Shown piece by piece: positions 8,765 through 18,074 of a stretch of DNA of 64,000 nt; within the stretch, counting starts at the first letter, position 1, and each line of letters starts with the position of its first letter. This stretch comes from Nitrosotalea sp050749405 (lineage in GTDB: Archaea; Thermoproteota; Nitrososphaeria; Nitrososphaerales; Nitrosopumilaceae), in the NCBI GenBank assembly GCA_050749405.1, contig JBOGRD010000009.1, positions 13,767-77,766 of the forward strand, read 5' to 3'. Below the pieces are notes generated by a model. That model was not told where the DNA came from and made no database searches. It worked only from the letters and a program-made list of their open reading frames with translations. The translations under genes were made by a program, and so were the position numbers.

Positions 8765-9426
8765 AGATATTCCTTGATACTGCAAATCTTGTTTCGATAA
8801 AAATGTACAATGATATGGGCCTTGTAGATGGAATCACGACTAACCCATCACTTTTGGCAAAGGAGGGTGGAGATCCGCAAAAAACAATGGAAGAGATTGT
8901 CCGAATTGTAAAAGGAGATGTTAGCCTAGAGGTAGTTAGTACAGAGACTTTAGGGATGGTAGAGGAAGGAAGACGTCTTCAAAAATATGGTAAAAATGTT
9001 GTTGTAAAATGTCCACTAACTGCAGAAGGACTCAAGGCATGCAAAATTCTAACATCTGAGGGAATACCTGTTAATGTGACTCTTTGTTTTTCCGTAAATC
9101 AGGCCATGTTGTCCGCAAAGGCGGGTGCAAAATATGTGAGTCCGTTTATAGGAAGATTGGATGATAACGGGCAGGATGGAATTCATCTAATTAAAGAAAT
9201 TCATGAAGTGTTTCAAAATTACAAATTCAGCACACAGATTCTAGTTGCAAGTGTAAGGCACCCCATGCATGTTGTAGAAGCAGCAAAAATTGGAGCCGAT
9301 GTAGTGACCTTGCCTCCTGATGTATTAGGAAAGATGTTAAAACATCCACTAACTGACATAGGACTAAAGAATTTTCTTGCAGACTGGGAAAAACTCAAGA
9401 AAGAAAACCCAAGCATAAGAATTTAG
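8761..9426 (+). CDS. Transaldolase / fructose-6-phosphate aldolase-like
   Basis: 221 residues, the compact TalC/MipB-type class I aldolase. MKIFLDTANL, GITTNPSLLAKEG and VVVKCPLT (Schiff-base Lys) are classic, as is ILVASVRHPMHVVEAAKIGAD. This short form occurs widely in archaea and acts as transaldolase or, in some cases, fructose-6-phosphate aldolase. Its place after both transketolase halves and the epimerase points to transaldolase in a non-oxidative pentose phosphate route supplying ribose and erythrose phosphates. It is the last gene of the operon and is followed by a convergent gene. Confidence 0.93.
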   Translation: MKIFLDTANLVSIKMYNDMGLVDGITTNPSLLAKEGGDPQKTMEEIVRIVKGDVSLEVVSTETLGMVEEGRRLQKYGKNVVVKCPLTAEGLKACKILTSEGIPVNVTLCFSVNQAMLSAKAGAKYVSPFIGRLDDNGQDGIHLIKEIHEVFQNYKFSTQILVASVRHPMHVVEAAKIGADVVTLPPDVLGKMLKHPLTDIGLKNFLADWEKLKKENPSIRI

Positions 9427-9446
9427 CTAGAACTGGATGTCAATTG

Positions 9447-9902
9447 TTAATGTTTTCCAATCCACTGGTATCTGTATTCTTCGTCAAATAATTCTGATTT
9501 GATATCGTTGTAGCATGTTTTGGAATTCAGTTTAGCCTCAAAAAATCCCAGACTTCCTTTGTATGGGATTGGTACTCTAAGCTCTTTTGGGTTTTTCAAT
9601 AAAAACCCATACTTGTGGTCAAGAAATTCTTTACTTGCAAAGTGCTTACTATAATCTGACTTTATCTCGTTTGTGGTATTGTATACCTTGACATCGTAAA
9701 GTTCTGCTCTACCTATTATCACCCCAGTCCTAAGATTTTCTTTGTCAATTCCTAGTTTTTTGCAAACCTCTGTTTTTATCACAAGCGGGGCATGAATAAG
9801 AAATTCGCCTCGGAATTTGGTATTCCATGTTCTCAACTCAATAGTTTTCTTACCATGAATTATAAGATCAGCATATGGTTGAGAAACTGACAGGCATTTC
9901 AT
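9447..9902 (-). CDS. ASCH-domain protein
   Basis: 151 residues beginning MKCLSVSQPYADLIIHGKKT, then IELRTWNTKFRGEFLIHAP. This is the hallmark of ASCH domains: a Q-P-x-x-x-L/I-I-x-G-x-K-T/K start, E-x-R-x-W, and a R/Y-R-G-x-L/I-x-I-H-A strand. ASCH folds are PUA-like and bind RNA or modified nucleosides, and some act as amidohydrolases. It lies one base from the VWA-domain gene upstream on the same strand, so it may belong to the MoxR/VWA operon. Confidence 0.88.
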   Translation of the reverse strand: MKCLSVSQPYADLIIHGKKTIELRTWNTKFRGEFLIHAPLVIKTEVCKKLGIDKENLRTGVIIGRAELYDVKVYNTTNEIKSDYSKHFASKEFLDHKYGFLLKNPKELRVPIPYKGSLGFFEAKLNSKTCYNDIKSELFDEEYRYQWIGKH

Positions 9903-9903
9903 G

Positions 9904-11472
9904 TCAGTCTGTTCCTAGTACGTTTAAGACTCGCTTTGGAATCTCATTTAACCTGCTCACAGCAAGAGTACGTTCGTAGCCCAACCTTCTCAAGTTGTTT
10001 GCTATTGTGGTCGAATATCCGGTGTCAGAACCAACCCCTATTGCTACCATCTTTATGCCTAGGAGCTTGAAATCTCTCATTATTGACCTGACAGCATCTG
10101 GATCTGATGGTTCTCCGTCGGTTAATGTAAGAAAGATGTCGGGTTTTTTTGAACGTATTGTAGGAAGTAAGAGGTTGTAAACTTCAGCTAATGGTGTACT
10201 GCCATTGGCCTTTATTTGTGCAAGCCTCTTTGCCGCTGTATTGTTCCATTGCAAGTCTTCAGGTTTTATCAGCCAGCAAATTACTTGTTTTTGTTCTGTG
10301 TTAAACGCATATACTGAAAACCGCACTTTTAAAAAGTCTAAAACTTCGCAAAGAGCAAATGTTGCCTTTTTGTATTGTGTTTCTTGTTCAGCTATGCTAG
10401 AAGAGTGATCAAGAAGTATGAATATTCTTGTCTTGATTACTATTTTCTTGTCTATGATAAATGGTTTATGACCTTCCATGTACGTCTCCTGGTCAAATTC
10501 GTCTCCTGTATCAAAATGCTGTTCTTTCCAACCTGATTTCCATTCTTTGAATTTAGCTTTTAGATTATTGATCAAATCGGTATCATAGATCTTAGTTTCG
10601 TCTACATTTGTCAAAGATGGAATGCTAATGCCTACCACCTCAGTTGTTAGACCCTTGTTTTCATTCTTTTTTGTTTCTTCAAGTAAGACCTTGAACTCAT
10701 CAAATATCTGTTTTCCGTCTGTGATTTTTACTGGATCTAATTTGCCAAAGTCGCTTTCTCTATATTTTGAAATTTTGCTCAATACTCTCATGAAATCTTG
10801 CTCTGACATGGCAATTCCTGAAGAAATTTTTGGCATAGAGATGGGAATGGTAAAAAGTGGATCAATTTCCAAGGCCCTGATAATTTCAGAAACCTTCTTT
10901 TCAATCCAGTCGGTTCCATATTTTTTCTCTACTGCTTCTTTTACTGCCTCATTAGCTATCTTGACTGCCTTCTGAATTTTCTCAAATGCACTTGAAGAGA
11001 TCTCTCCCTTTATGTCACCAAGTAGGAAATACTGTGTAAATCCCTCAACAATTCTATTGTGGCCATACAATGAATTGAGTAATGGTCGGTACAACCACGC
11101 AAATCCGTAGTTGAATATTATTTCTTCATCCATTCCTTGCCAATACTCTCTGCCTACTGTCTCTATCCTTCTTGTCTCTAATGTATTTAGTATAAATCCA
11201 AATGCATGGTCATTGCTTAGAATTTTACTTGAATGTCTTATCCTCATTGACTCATACCAGAGAGTAGTTCTGAACTGTCTATATTTTTGAAAATCTGTGC
11301 CTTGATATTTGTCTAATGGAAAAATTATAACTTTGTTTTCCCGCAGCTTTGTTTGGATTTCTTTTTGATCTCTTATGTTTAAAGTAATATTTTCTTTTCC
11401 AGACCATCGTCGAACTAGAAACGTGCCTATTTCAAGTATTGTATCATTTCTTAGCTGTAGTGAATGCATCAA
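9904..11472 (-). CDS. VWA-domain (CoxE/CobT-like) partner of MoxR ATPase
   Basis: 522 residues. A long helical N-terminal region (residues 1-330) is followed by a von Willebrand A domain with the MIDAS motif D-x-S-x-S in FILLDHSSSIAEQ, a T/S-P turn in ANGSTPLAEVYNLL, and TLTDGEPSD. Proteins of this build pair with MoxR-type AAA ATPases, inserting metals or remodelling enzyme complexes. The gene overlaps the upstream MoxR gene by 4 nt. The client is not encoded next door. The MIDAS residues look intact. Confidence 0.88.
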   Translation of the reverse strand: MMHSLQLRNDTILEIGTFLVRRWSGKENITLNIRDQKEIQTKLRENKVIIFPLDKYQGTDFQKYRQFRTTLWYESMRIRHSSKILSNDHAFGFILNTLETRRIETVGREYWQGMDEEIIFNYGFAWLYRPLLNSLYGHNRIVEGFTQYFLLGDIKGEISSSAFEKIQKAVKIANEAVKEAVEKKYGTDWIEKKVSEIIRALEIDPLFTIPISMPKISSGIAMSEQDFMRVLSKISKYRESDFGKLDPVKITDGKQIFDEFKVLLEETKKNENKGLTTEVVGISIPSLTNVDETKIYDTDLINNLKAKFKEWKSGWKEQHFDTGDEFDQETYMEGHKPFIIDKKIVIKTRIFILLDHSSSIAEQETQYKKATFALCEVLDFLKVRFSVYAFNTEQKQVICWLIKPEDLQWNNTAAKRLAQIKANGSTPLAEVYNLLLPTIRSKKPDIFLTLTDGEPSDPDAVRSIMRDFKLLGIKMVAIGVGSDTGYSTTIANNLRRLGYERTLAVSRLNEIPKRVLNVLGTD

Positions 11473-12266
11473 TTTCCAAACATCGATGTTATGATATCAT
11501 TTACCTTTTGATATTCAACATTGCCCCACTGTGCGTATACATTTGCAAAGACAATATCGGCAGCTTGTCTTGGCTTCATGCCAGAATCAAGTATCTTACC
11601 AAATGCTATGGTTTCGCGCAGACTGGGTGAATAGTACAATTCTTCAACTGCGGCTGCTTGTCGCAAGGTATTTGCAAGCCTAATTCCTTGGAAGATCTCA
11701 TTTTCATGAGAACCTTCTACGTATTTTTTTACTATCTGTAACTCTACCTCTTCTGGCGGGTAATCGAGCCTAATCCTTACTGGAAATCTACTGAGCAGTT
11801 GAGGTGGAAGTTCTTTGGTACCGACATGTGATAGCGGATTTATAGTTGCAACCACAAACCATCCCTTTGCTGCCTCAATTAACTCACCACTGGCTTCTTT
11901 GAGTACTAGCTGCCTTCTATCATCCAATGCCTCATCTAATCTGAGCAAAACATCTGCTTCAGCAGAGTTTACCTCATCAAGATAGAGCATGTTACCTTCT
12001 TTCATGGATTTTACCAGTATGCCTTCTTCAAAGTCTACTGTTCCACCCTCTAGAGTTTTTGAACCTACCAAGTGACTCTCACGAGTTCTTAAACTAAAGT
12101 TAATTGATTCAAGCTTCATTCCTTTTCTTGCAGCAAATTCTCTTACAAGTGTAGTTTTACCAGTTCCCTTTGGACCGATTATGATAACAAACAGACCTGA
12201 GGCATAGGCTTTATCTAAAACTTCAAAGGAATTATTCCAATCTATATACAACTGTTCTGCTAGCAC
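11469..12266 (-). CDS. MoxR/CbbQ-type AAA ATPase
   Basis: 265 residues, a single AAA module. Walker A is GPKGTGKTTL near residue 32, Walker B is NMLYLDEVN, sensor 1 is FVVATINP, and the arginine-finger region is LLSRFPVRI. The GSKTLEGG segment is where MoxR proteins carry the pre-Walker B insertion. It works with the VWA protein encoded immediately downstream (4-nt overlap). This two-component system is widespread, acting as a chaperone that activates metalloenzymes (CbbQ/CbbO, NorQ/NorD, CoxD/CoxE). It could serve a thaumarchaeal copper or molybdenum enzyme, but no direct evidence is visible here. Confidence 0.92.
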   Translation of the reverse strand: MLAEQLYIDWNNSFEVLDKAYASGLFVIIIGPKGTGKTTLVREFAARKGMKLESINFSLRTRESHLVGSKTLEGGTVDFEEGILVKSMKEGNMLYLDEVNSAEADVLLRLDEALDDRRQLVLKEASGELIEAAKGWFVVATINPLSHVGTKELPPQLLSRFPVRIRLDYPPEEVELQIVKKYVEGSHENEIFQGIRLANTLRQAAAVEELYYSPSLRETIAFGKILDSGMKPRQAADIVFANVYAQWGNVEYQKVNDIITSMFGN

Positions 12267-12322
12267 AATTAGTAGCTGTTTTTTCCTTAATTTATAATTG
12301 TCTTAATTTATCAACATCGAGT

Positions 12323-13774
12323 CTAATTTTTAAGTCTTGCATAAGACTCGTCTAGGATCCTATGCAGTGTCTTATGCCATGCATCATAACCATCTGGAGT
12401 CTTTGGAAAACTGTGGTAGTGCTCTGTCAAAGCCTTGTTTTGTTGTGCAGTAAACCTCAATCCATCAGCTAATTTTTTATTCAAAGCTCCTCTTATCATC
12501 ATTCCAAGTTTTCCAACTGTTCCAAAGTCTGGATGTTCTCCTTTACTTATGGCTTCAACATCTAGCTTTGACAAAAAGTGTTTCATTCCATAGTTTATCT
12601 GTTCATTTGTAAGGGTTTGGAGTAATCTTCGGAAGATCTCCAGTCCTGCAGTTTTGTAGCCATAATCATTAATGAAATCTATGTTGTACTGCCATAATCC
12701 TCCTTCGCTGACGTCTCCTGCTTCGATTGACTCAACAGCATTCTTTCCAATTATTGTTGCGGCAACTATTGCAGGACCTATGCCTCCAGCATCTAGGGGC
12801 TTTGGCATCCACGCAGAATCCCCTACCAGCATATATCCATTTGCAACCAAGCAATCATTCTGTCTTCTTACTGAGACCTGCCAATTACCCGTTACATTTA
12901 CTGAATCACTTGGGTCGTCAGATAATCTGGGGTTCTTAATTGCCTTGTTAATCTTAACATAGTCGTTTATCAATTTGGTAACATCCTCGTTTTTTCCTAA
13001 TCTCTGATTCCTTTTCTGTAGCTCTTTTTGCTGCACACCTAATCCTATGTTTACCTTATTTTGGCCCTTGGGAAAGACCCAGCCATATCCACCAGGGGCA
13101 ATGTCTTGGTCTAAATGTATGATGCAATAATCTGGGTCAAAATCTGTTTTATCATCTATGCCATGCTCAAATTTCATTATGTGTCTTCCTGTAGATTCTA
13201 AATCGTCACGGTCAATCTTTCTTTCAATTTTTGAGTTTATGGATAACCCATTTCTTAGCATCGATGTAACACCTGTGGCATCAATTACTATCTTTGCAGT
13301 TTTCTTGAATGGTTCATTAGAGAGAAGGTTATTTCCTTCTACTCCTACAACAGTACCGTTTTCATATGTGAGACTTCTTAGTGCTACAGAAAATTGCATG
13401 TTGATTCCCATCTTCTTAGAGTCACTAATCTGACGCTTGGGAAGTTGTTGCCTATTTAACATGAAACCATCTCCATCAAAAGGAATAGAAGTTTCTCTAT
13501 CTGGTGAAAAGGCCATCACGCCTTTAACAGGATGTTCAATCTCCGGCTTTCCCCAACTGATCTTTATTCTCTCTGTCATGTAGTCGACAGTGTTCTTACC
13601 TACGGCATCTCCGCAAATCCAACCGTTTATTGTTTTTTTACCTGCTGTTGGCTCTTGGTTTCTATCTATGACCAGAATTGATAGTTTTTGATTTGAATAG
13701 AAAGCTGCGGACTGTGCAGCTATCATTCCAGCCAAACCTCCTCCTGCTACTATTATGTCGTAATCAGTTTTCAC
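12323..13774 (-). CDS. Geranylgeranyl reductase family FAD oxidoreductase
   Basis: About 483 residues. YDIIVAGGGLAGMIAA is the FAD-binding G-x-G-x-x-G fold, NGWICGDAVGKN follows, and the family signature GGYGWVFPKG and GDSAWMPKPLDAGGIGPAI are present. These enzymes saturate the isoprenoid double bonds of archaeal ether lipids (digeranylgeranylglycerophospholipid reductase). A TATA-like TTTAAAT at about 13796-13802 is about 25 nt from GTG 13774, giving VKTDYDII as a leaderless start; TTG 13780 is the alternative. The gene stands alone between the MoxR operon and the ribosomal-protein block. Confidence 0.9.
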   Translation of the reverse strand: MKTDYDIIVAGGGLAGMIAAQSAAFYSNQKLSILVIDRNQEPTAGKKTINGWICGDAVGKNTVDYMTERIKISWGKPEIEHPVKGVMAFSPDRETSIPFDGDGFMLNRQQLPKRQISDSKKMGINMQFSVALRSLTYENGTVVGVEGNNLLSNEPFKKTAKIVIDATGVTSMLRNGLSINSKIERKIDRDDLESTGRHIMKFEHGIDDKTDFDPDYCIIHLDQDIAPGGYGWVFPKGQNKVNIGLGVQQKELQKRNQRLGKNEDVTKLINDYVKINKAIKNPRLSDDPSDSVNVTGNWQVSVRRQNDCLVANGYMLVGDSAWMPKPLDAGGIGPAIVAATIIGKNAVESIEAGDVSEGGLWQYNIDFINDYGYKTAGLEIFRRLLQTLTNEQINYGMKHFLSKLDVEAISKGEHPDFGTVGKLGMMIRGALNKKLADGLRFTAQQNKALTEHYHSFPKTPDGYDAWHKTLHRILDESYARLKN

Positions 13775-13965
13775 AGCCAAAAAACAGGATCTACTCTATT
13801 TAAAAGAACCGTATCGATGCAGATCAGGTTTTTGGGTCGGTTCGTCGCGGCTTCCTCACAGCATATGCTCAGACTGGAGCGGCAAAATATTTTACCTCAT
13901 TCCCTTTTGTCTTTGGTCTTCAAATACTATTAAACTATGCTTCAAAGACCGGCAAATTTTGTAAT

Positions 13966-14391
13966 CTAGACCTTCAATAATTCGGTGTATGTTTTTGTAA
14001 TGTCGGCTTTTTTGTAAATTGGAACTTTTATCCTAATTTTTATTGCATCATTTTGTTGCAAGCTGATATTCTTTCTCACAAGTTCTCGTTTTCCTATTCT
14101 GAGAAATAAAGAGGAATTCTCAAAGTACATGTCGATGTTATCTAGAACTTCATCTAACTGTAATTTTGAGATTTTAGAAACTAACATCTTTACAAATCCC
14201 TCAGCTCTTTTCTTTGTAAGTGTGATCCTAAAAAGCAGGATTGTATTTCCATAATGGCCTATGATTTTCTCTTGCGAAAATTCTTCTTCTTTTACCTGAA
14301 ATACCTCAAAGATGGGTATGAAAATTTTCTTGGTATCTTCAGTAGCGTGAAGTATTATCTCAATACTGACTTCTACTTGGTTTGCCATCAC
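13966..14391 (-). CDS. RNA-binding protein, COG1325-like predicted exosome subunit
   Basis: 141 residues with VSIEIILHATEDTKKIF, then IIGHYGNTILLFRITLTKKR and a C-terminal KIRIKVPIYKK. The H-A-T-E-D and G-H-Y/F-G-N-P/T-I motifs are typical of the archaeal COG1325 family, annotated as predicted exosome subunits or RNA-binding proteins. It follows the eS1 gene on the same strand with a 28-nt gap, consistent with a translation/RNA-processing operon. The exosome link comes from family annotation. Confidence 0.75.
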   Translation of the reverse strand: MMANQVEVSIEIILHATEDTKKIFIPIFEVFQVKEEEFSQEKIIGHYGNTILLFRITLTKKRAEGFVKMLVSKISKLQLDEVLDNIDMYFENSSLFLRIGKRELVRKNISLQQNDAIKIRIKVPIYKKADITKTYTELLKV

Positions 14392-14419
14392 AATAAATAT
14401 CTTATATTGACGATTAAAT

Positions 14420-15037
14420 CTATTTGGCCTGCAACAGAACAGTCTCGGCTTCTGCGGTTCTGATGAGTTTTGCCTTTTCGATTCCTACATGTCTTACATG
14501 AATTACTTTCTTAACTGCTGCCATTATGTCAGAATTTATCTTACCAAACGCTGTAGCTTGGATAAACTGGTCTATTGTCATCTCTGGTATTGTTTTTGCC
14601 ATTACATCTTTTGCAATCAACCTAAGGGCATGCTTTCTTGAGGTGTTAAGCTTTTTCTGAGTCAAGGCAATGATCTTGATTCTGAAAAGATATCCATCCT
14701 TAGTTCTTACATCTCCGATCAAATTAATCAAAGAAGAGCCGCGTCGTACAAGACTTCTAAGAAACTCCTTAGCGTATTCATATCGTTTAAAGATTGAAGT
14801 TGCAACCTCTCCTTCTACTTTGTTTATTTGGAAGTAAAGCTTGAATTGATGTTGCGAGGGATCGCCTTTTACAATATCAAATAAGGTAACTTCAACAACT
14901 CTACCAACAGCACTTTCATCATCAGTTATAGGAATATATGCAATTGGCGCGTTATTGAATGCTAAAGGGGCAATAACTGTAACCCATTTTTTCTCTCTCC
15001 ACTTGTCTTTGACTCTTGTGGTCTTTTGGCGCGCCAA
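14420..15037 (-). CDS. rps3ae: Ribosomal protein eS1 (S3Ae)
   Basis: 205 residues. The start MARQKTTRVKDKWREKKWVT, APLAFNNAPIAYIPITDDES and GRVVEVTLFDIVKGD match archaeal eS1, as does the later VRRGSSLINLIGDVRTKDGY. It is a small-subunit protein near the mRNA exit. It lies downstream of SerS with a 151-nt gap holding its own TATA-like element (TTATATTTTGG, read on the minus strand). Length is normal. Confidence 0.95.
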   Translation of the reverse strand: MARQKTTRVKDKWREKKWVTVIAPLAFNNAPIAYIPITDDESAVGRVVEVTLFDIVKGDPSQHQFKLYFQINKVEGEVATSIFKRYEYAKEFLRSLVRRGSSLINLIGDVRTKDGYLFRIKIIALTQKKLNTSRKHALRLIAKDVMAKTIPEMTIDQFIQATAFGKINSDIMAAVKKVIHVRHVGIEKAKLIRTAEAETVLLQAK

Positions 15038-15188
15038 CTAAAACCAACCTTTGAAGCCAAAATATAAGTTATGTCAATACTTTTCGTACTCAAAACAAGA
15101 TCCAAGTTCTCTCAAACCGCCGTAAAGACTTTAAGTATACTTTCTGTGGCTTGAAATGAAACCATCATGATATGAGTTGTACGACATT

Positions 15189-16451
15189 TTAGATTGTGCT
15201 TGTTCCAGTGTATTTCTGCAAAGCTTTTGGTATAGAAATATGTCCATCCTTTGTTTGAAAGTTTTCTAATATTGCAACCATTGTTCTTGTAGTTGCAACA
15301 AGAGTACTGTTTAGTGTATGCAGATACTGTGGTTGCTCATTGGTTTTATCGCGGAACCTTATCTTGAGCCTTCTTGCCTGAAAATCAAGACAATTCGAAC
15401 AAGAGATTATCTCTCTGTAATTACCCTGGCCTGCCATCCATGCCTCTAGATCGTATGTTTTTGCAGAAACCTTTCCCATGTCACCACTTGAAAGCAACAT
15501 AACTCTATATGGCAATTCGATTTTTTGATAAAATTCTTCTACATTTGCTAGCATTTTTTCATGTTCATTCCAAGATTCTTCAGGTCTTGAAAAAACAAAT
15601 TGTTCCACTTTTTCAAATTGATGGACTCGAAATATTCCCTTTTGATCCCTACCATGAGCTCCAGCTTCTTTTCTAAAACATGGGCTGACCGCCGCATATC
15701 TGAGAGGTAACATCTTTCCTTCTATTATCTCATCTGCATGCATTGAAGCAACTGCATGTTCTGATGTGCCAATCAAGTAAAGATCTTCTCCCTCAACCTT
15801 GTAAATGACATCTTCAAAATCATGTGCAATTATGGCCCCCTCCATAGAATTTTTGTTTATCATGTAGGGAGTTTGAATGGGAGTGTATTTCCTTTCAGAT
15901 AGAAAATCTAGTGCAAACTGGATTAATGATTGGTTTATCTTGACAAGTTGATTTTTCAGATAGTAGAATCTCGCACCAGATACTTTAGCAGCTCTTTCAA
16001 GATCTACTAGATCAAGACTCTGTGTCAAGTCTATGTGATCCCGTGCCTTGAAATCAAATGTGGGAATACTTCCCCATTTCTTTATTTCTTTGTTTGCTGT
16101 TCCATCCTTTCCAGTAGGGACAGACTCATGAATCAAGTTAGGTAATGTTAGAGAAAGTCTCTTGTAGGAGTCTTCAGTTCTGACCTGCATCTCTTCTAGT
16201 CTCTTTAACTCCTCTGAGATTGAGTGCATTTGTTCGATAAGACTAGATGCATCTTCATTTGATTTCTTTTTCTTTGAAATCTCAACTGATATCTGATTTC
16301 TTGTTTTTCTTAGCGTATCTGTTTTTATTATTAGTTCTCTTCGTTCTTTGTCTAATTTTATGAGTTCATCGAGCGGAAAATCAACATTTCTTGCTTTGAG
16401 CATATCTCTTATCTTGTCAGGACTGTCTCGGATGAGTTTTGGATCGAGCAT
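15189..16451 (-). CDS. serS: Seryl-tRNA synthetase
   Basis: 420 residues, the standard (non-methanogen) SerS. The N-terminal coiled-coil arm starts MLDPKLIRDSPDKIRDMLKA. Class II motifs are visible: motif 2 in LRYAAVSPCFRKEAGAHGRD-QKGIFRVHQFEK, then SCSNCLDFQARRLKIRFR and LNSTLVATTRTMVAILENFQ (motif 3). The enzyme charges tRNA-Ser. Its ATG shares one base with the stop codon of pcc1, so it is translated with pcc1 and the DHH nuclease. Confidence 0.97.
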   Translation of the reverse strand: MLDPKLIRDSPDKIRDMLKARNVDFPLDELIKLDKERRELIIKTDTLRKTRNQISVEISKKKKSNEDASSLIEQMHSISEELKRLEEMQVRTEDSYKRLSLTLPNLIHESVPTGKDGTANKEIKKWGSIPTFDFKARDHIDLTQSLDLVDLERAAKVSGARFYYLKNQLVKINQSLIQFALDFLSERKYTPIQTPYMINKNSMEGAIIAHDFEDVIYKVEGEDLYLIGTSEHAVASMHADEIIEGKMLPLRYAAVSPCFRKEAGAHGRDQKGIFRVHQFEKVEQFVFSRPEESWNEHEKMLANVEEFYQKIELPYRVMLLSSGDMGKVSAKTYDLEAWMAGQGNYREIISCSNCLDFQARRLKIRFRDKTNEQPQYLHTLNSTLVATTRTMVAILENFQTKDGHISIPKALQKYTGTSTI

Positions 16452-16693
16452 TAACCAGTCACTCTGAGAATAAGTTGAGTTTGTTCAAGAACTTCATCAA
16501 TAGTAGAGATCAGCGTTCGTATATTTCCTTTACCTTCAAATGTAAGAATAAGCGCTTCTTTGCCATTTTCAATTTTAAAGGACAGACCTTTTGGGAAATC
16601 TACGTTGTCAGGTTCCAAAGCTTTGTGAACAGCTTCTGCCTTTTTTCTGGAGATGTTATTTAGAAATACTTGCACTTTGCATTCTAGAGACAT
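16451..16693 (-). CDS. pcc1: KEOPS complex subunit Pcc1
   Basis: 80 residues: MSLECKVQVFLNN, HKALEPDNVDFPKGLSFKIE, then LTFEGKGNIRTLISTIDEVL. This matches Pcc1, the dimerisation subunit of the KEOPS complex that makes t6A37 in ANN-decoding tRNAs with Kae1, Bud32 and Cgi121. Its first 38 nt overlap the end of the DHH nuclease gene, and its stop overlaps the SerS start. The long overlap makes the ATG at 16693 worth noting, but the N-terminus matches the family. Confidence 0.88.
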   Translation of the reverse strand: MSLECKVQVFLNNISRKKAEAVHKALEPDNVDFPKGLSFKIENGKEALILTFEGKGNIRTLISTIDEVLEQTQLILRVTG

Positions 16694-18074
16694 TTTCTTG
16701 CAGGTAATCTAGGAATTCATCTAATTTATCCTTGGTAATTCTAGCACCAGCGGCTGCTTTATGTCCCCCGCCTACTCCTGAAACTCTTGCAGCGCATTCT
16801 CTCATGAGCAGCCCTAAATTTACTTCCGATTTACATCCTGTTGATTTTCGTGAAGAGAATTTTATAGTGCCTTCCTCCCCGTTTGTTCTAAGTATTATTA
16901 TCTTTCCAGTATTTTTCTGTGAGCCTCCAAGAAGTGAAGACACAGCTCCAGTCATGTTTTCTGGTACCAGGCCCTCTCCATTTACAAGTACGTACAAACC
17001 ATTGTCTGTTATCCTCCATCTCTCACTTGATAATGTGTTCATATATGTTCTCAAAAATGTTCTATATTCTACCAAAATACTCTCGCCTTCTTGCAACATC
17101 TTGGTTCTATCTCCCATGCATATTGCAATGCCTACGCCAGCCTTGCGTATTCTGCCACATGAGTTTAGCATTGTAGAGAATTCTCTTGCATCGCGCAAGA
17201 AGCTTCGCCTGTCTTCTCCTATCAATGTGTATGTGTAACCTACAAGCTCATCGATAATATCACTGGCATTCTTGCTTGGAATGAATTTTGAAATAGTTTG
17301 TAAAAGCGTCCTTTTTTCATCTTCGGTAAGCTCTGCTGGCACCCTCCATCTACCACCATCCTTTAGTTTTATTCCAGATGAATTTAACAATGAGAGACAT
17401 GCATCACGATTCCACGTAAGACCTTCTATGAAAGGTTGTGAAGTGAAGGCAAGAGCGTCGGGAAGAGGTCTTGTCTCCCTTCCTACAAGAAGTAAGTCAA
17501 GATCAATTTCCACTTGATAATTCTTTTTTGCAGTTGCAGCAATCTCAAGATTAATACCGGTAAAAGATTTTTTTTCTCCATTATCCTGTCTATCTCCTAG
17601 TGCAGCTACCACTGCAATCCAAGCCAAATCGGTATTTTCTTTATGTAGCGCGTTTGAAACTAGGTATGACATACCACCAGCTGATACGTCTAGCCCGCCA
17701 TCCAGGTCATATTTCCAAGCGTTGATGACCCTTTCATTATCTAATTCTTCTTGTGGAATCTGATGATGGTCAACAACCATCCAATTATCATCAAGTGCAT
17801 TATCCAAGTCTTTTGCAAATCCACCTCCAAGATCAGTTATGATGTGAAATTGTCTTGAATCATTTTTGAGTCTGTCAATCAAATTTTTGCTAAACTCGTT
17901 GACTGTTTTGACAGTACATTTTGCTCCCGATCTGATAAGAGATTTTGTTACAATACTTCCAGATGTAATTCCATCACAGTCTAGGTGAGTTATTACAGAA
18001 ATATTCTTGCCAGACCTTATACAATCAGAAACTTTGTCATGAAAATGAGATAATGCTTGATCAAGCTTGCTCAT
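16656..18074 (-). CDS. DHH-family phosphoesterase (archaeal RecJ/GAN-like)
   Basis: 472 residues. Motifs THLDCDGITSGSI (D-x-D), DLGGG, VVDHHQIP (D-H-H) and AALGDRQDNG define a DHH domain. The C-terminal GVGGGHKAAAGARI is the DHHA1 signature. Archaeal members include the RecJ-like GAN nuclease that associates with GINS at the replisome, and relatives that degrade nano-RNA. Its ATG at 18074 abuts the last base of the uS15 gene, so the operon runs rps15, this gene, pcc1, serS. Coupling uS15, a RecJ homologue and Pcc1 is common in archaea. Confidence 0.92.
   Translation of the reverse strand: MSKLDQALSHFHDKVSDCIRSGKNISVITHLDCDGITSGSIVTKSLIRSGAKCTVKTVNEFSKNLIDRLKNDSRQFHIITDLGGGFAKDLDNALDDNWMVVDHHQIPQEELDNERVINAWKYDLDGGLDVSAGGMSYLVSNALHKENTDLAWIAVVAALGDRQDNGEKKSFTGINLEIAATAKKNYQVEIDLDLLLVGRETRPLPDALAFTSQPFIEGLTWNRDACLSLLNSSGIKLKDGGRWRVPAELTEDEKRTLLQTISKFIPSKNASDIIDELVGYTYTLIGEDRRSFLRDAREFSTMLNSCGRIRKAGVGIAICMGDRTKMLQEGESILVEYRTFLRTYMNTLSSERWRITDNGLYVLVNGEGLVPENMTGAVSSLLGGSQKNTGKIIILRTNGEEGTIKFSSRKSTGCKSEVNLGLLMRECAARVSGVGGGHKAAAGARITKDKLDEFLDYLQENVSRMQSASISK

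Noticed and set aside
13781..13965. RNase P or SRP RNA in the gap beside the geranylgeranyl reductase gene
   Set aside because: A GAGGAAG-like string and a GCATATGC palindrome were noted, but the gap is too short and no conserved core was found.
15038..15188. C/D box RNA between serS and the eS1 gene
   Set aside because: Box-like strings occur, but no properly spaced C, D, C', D' set could be made.
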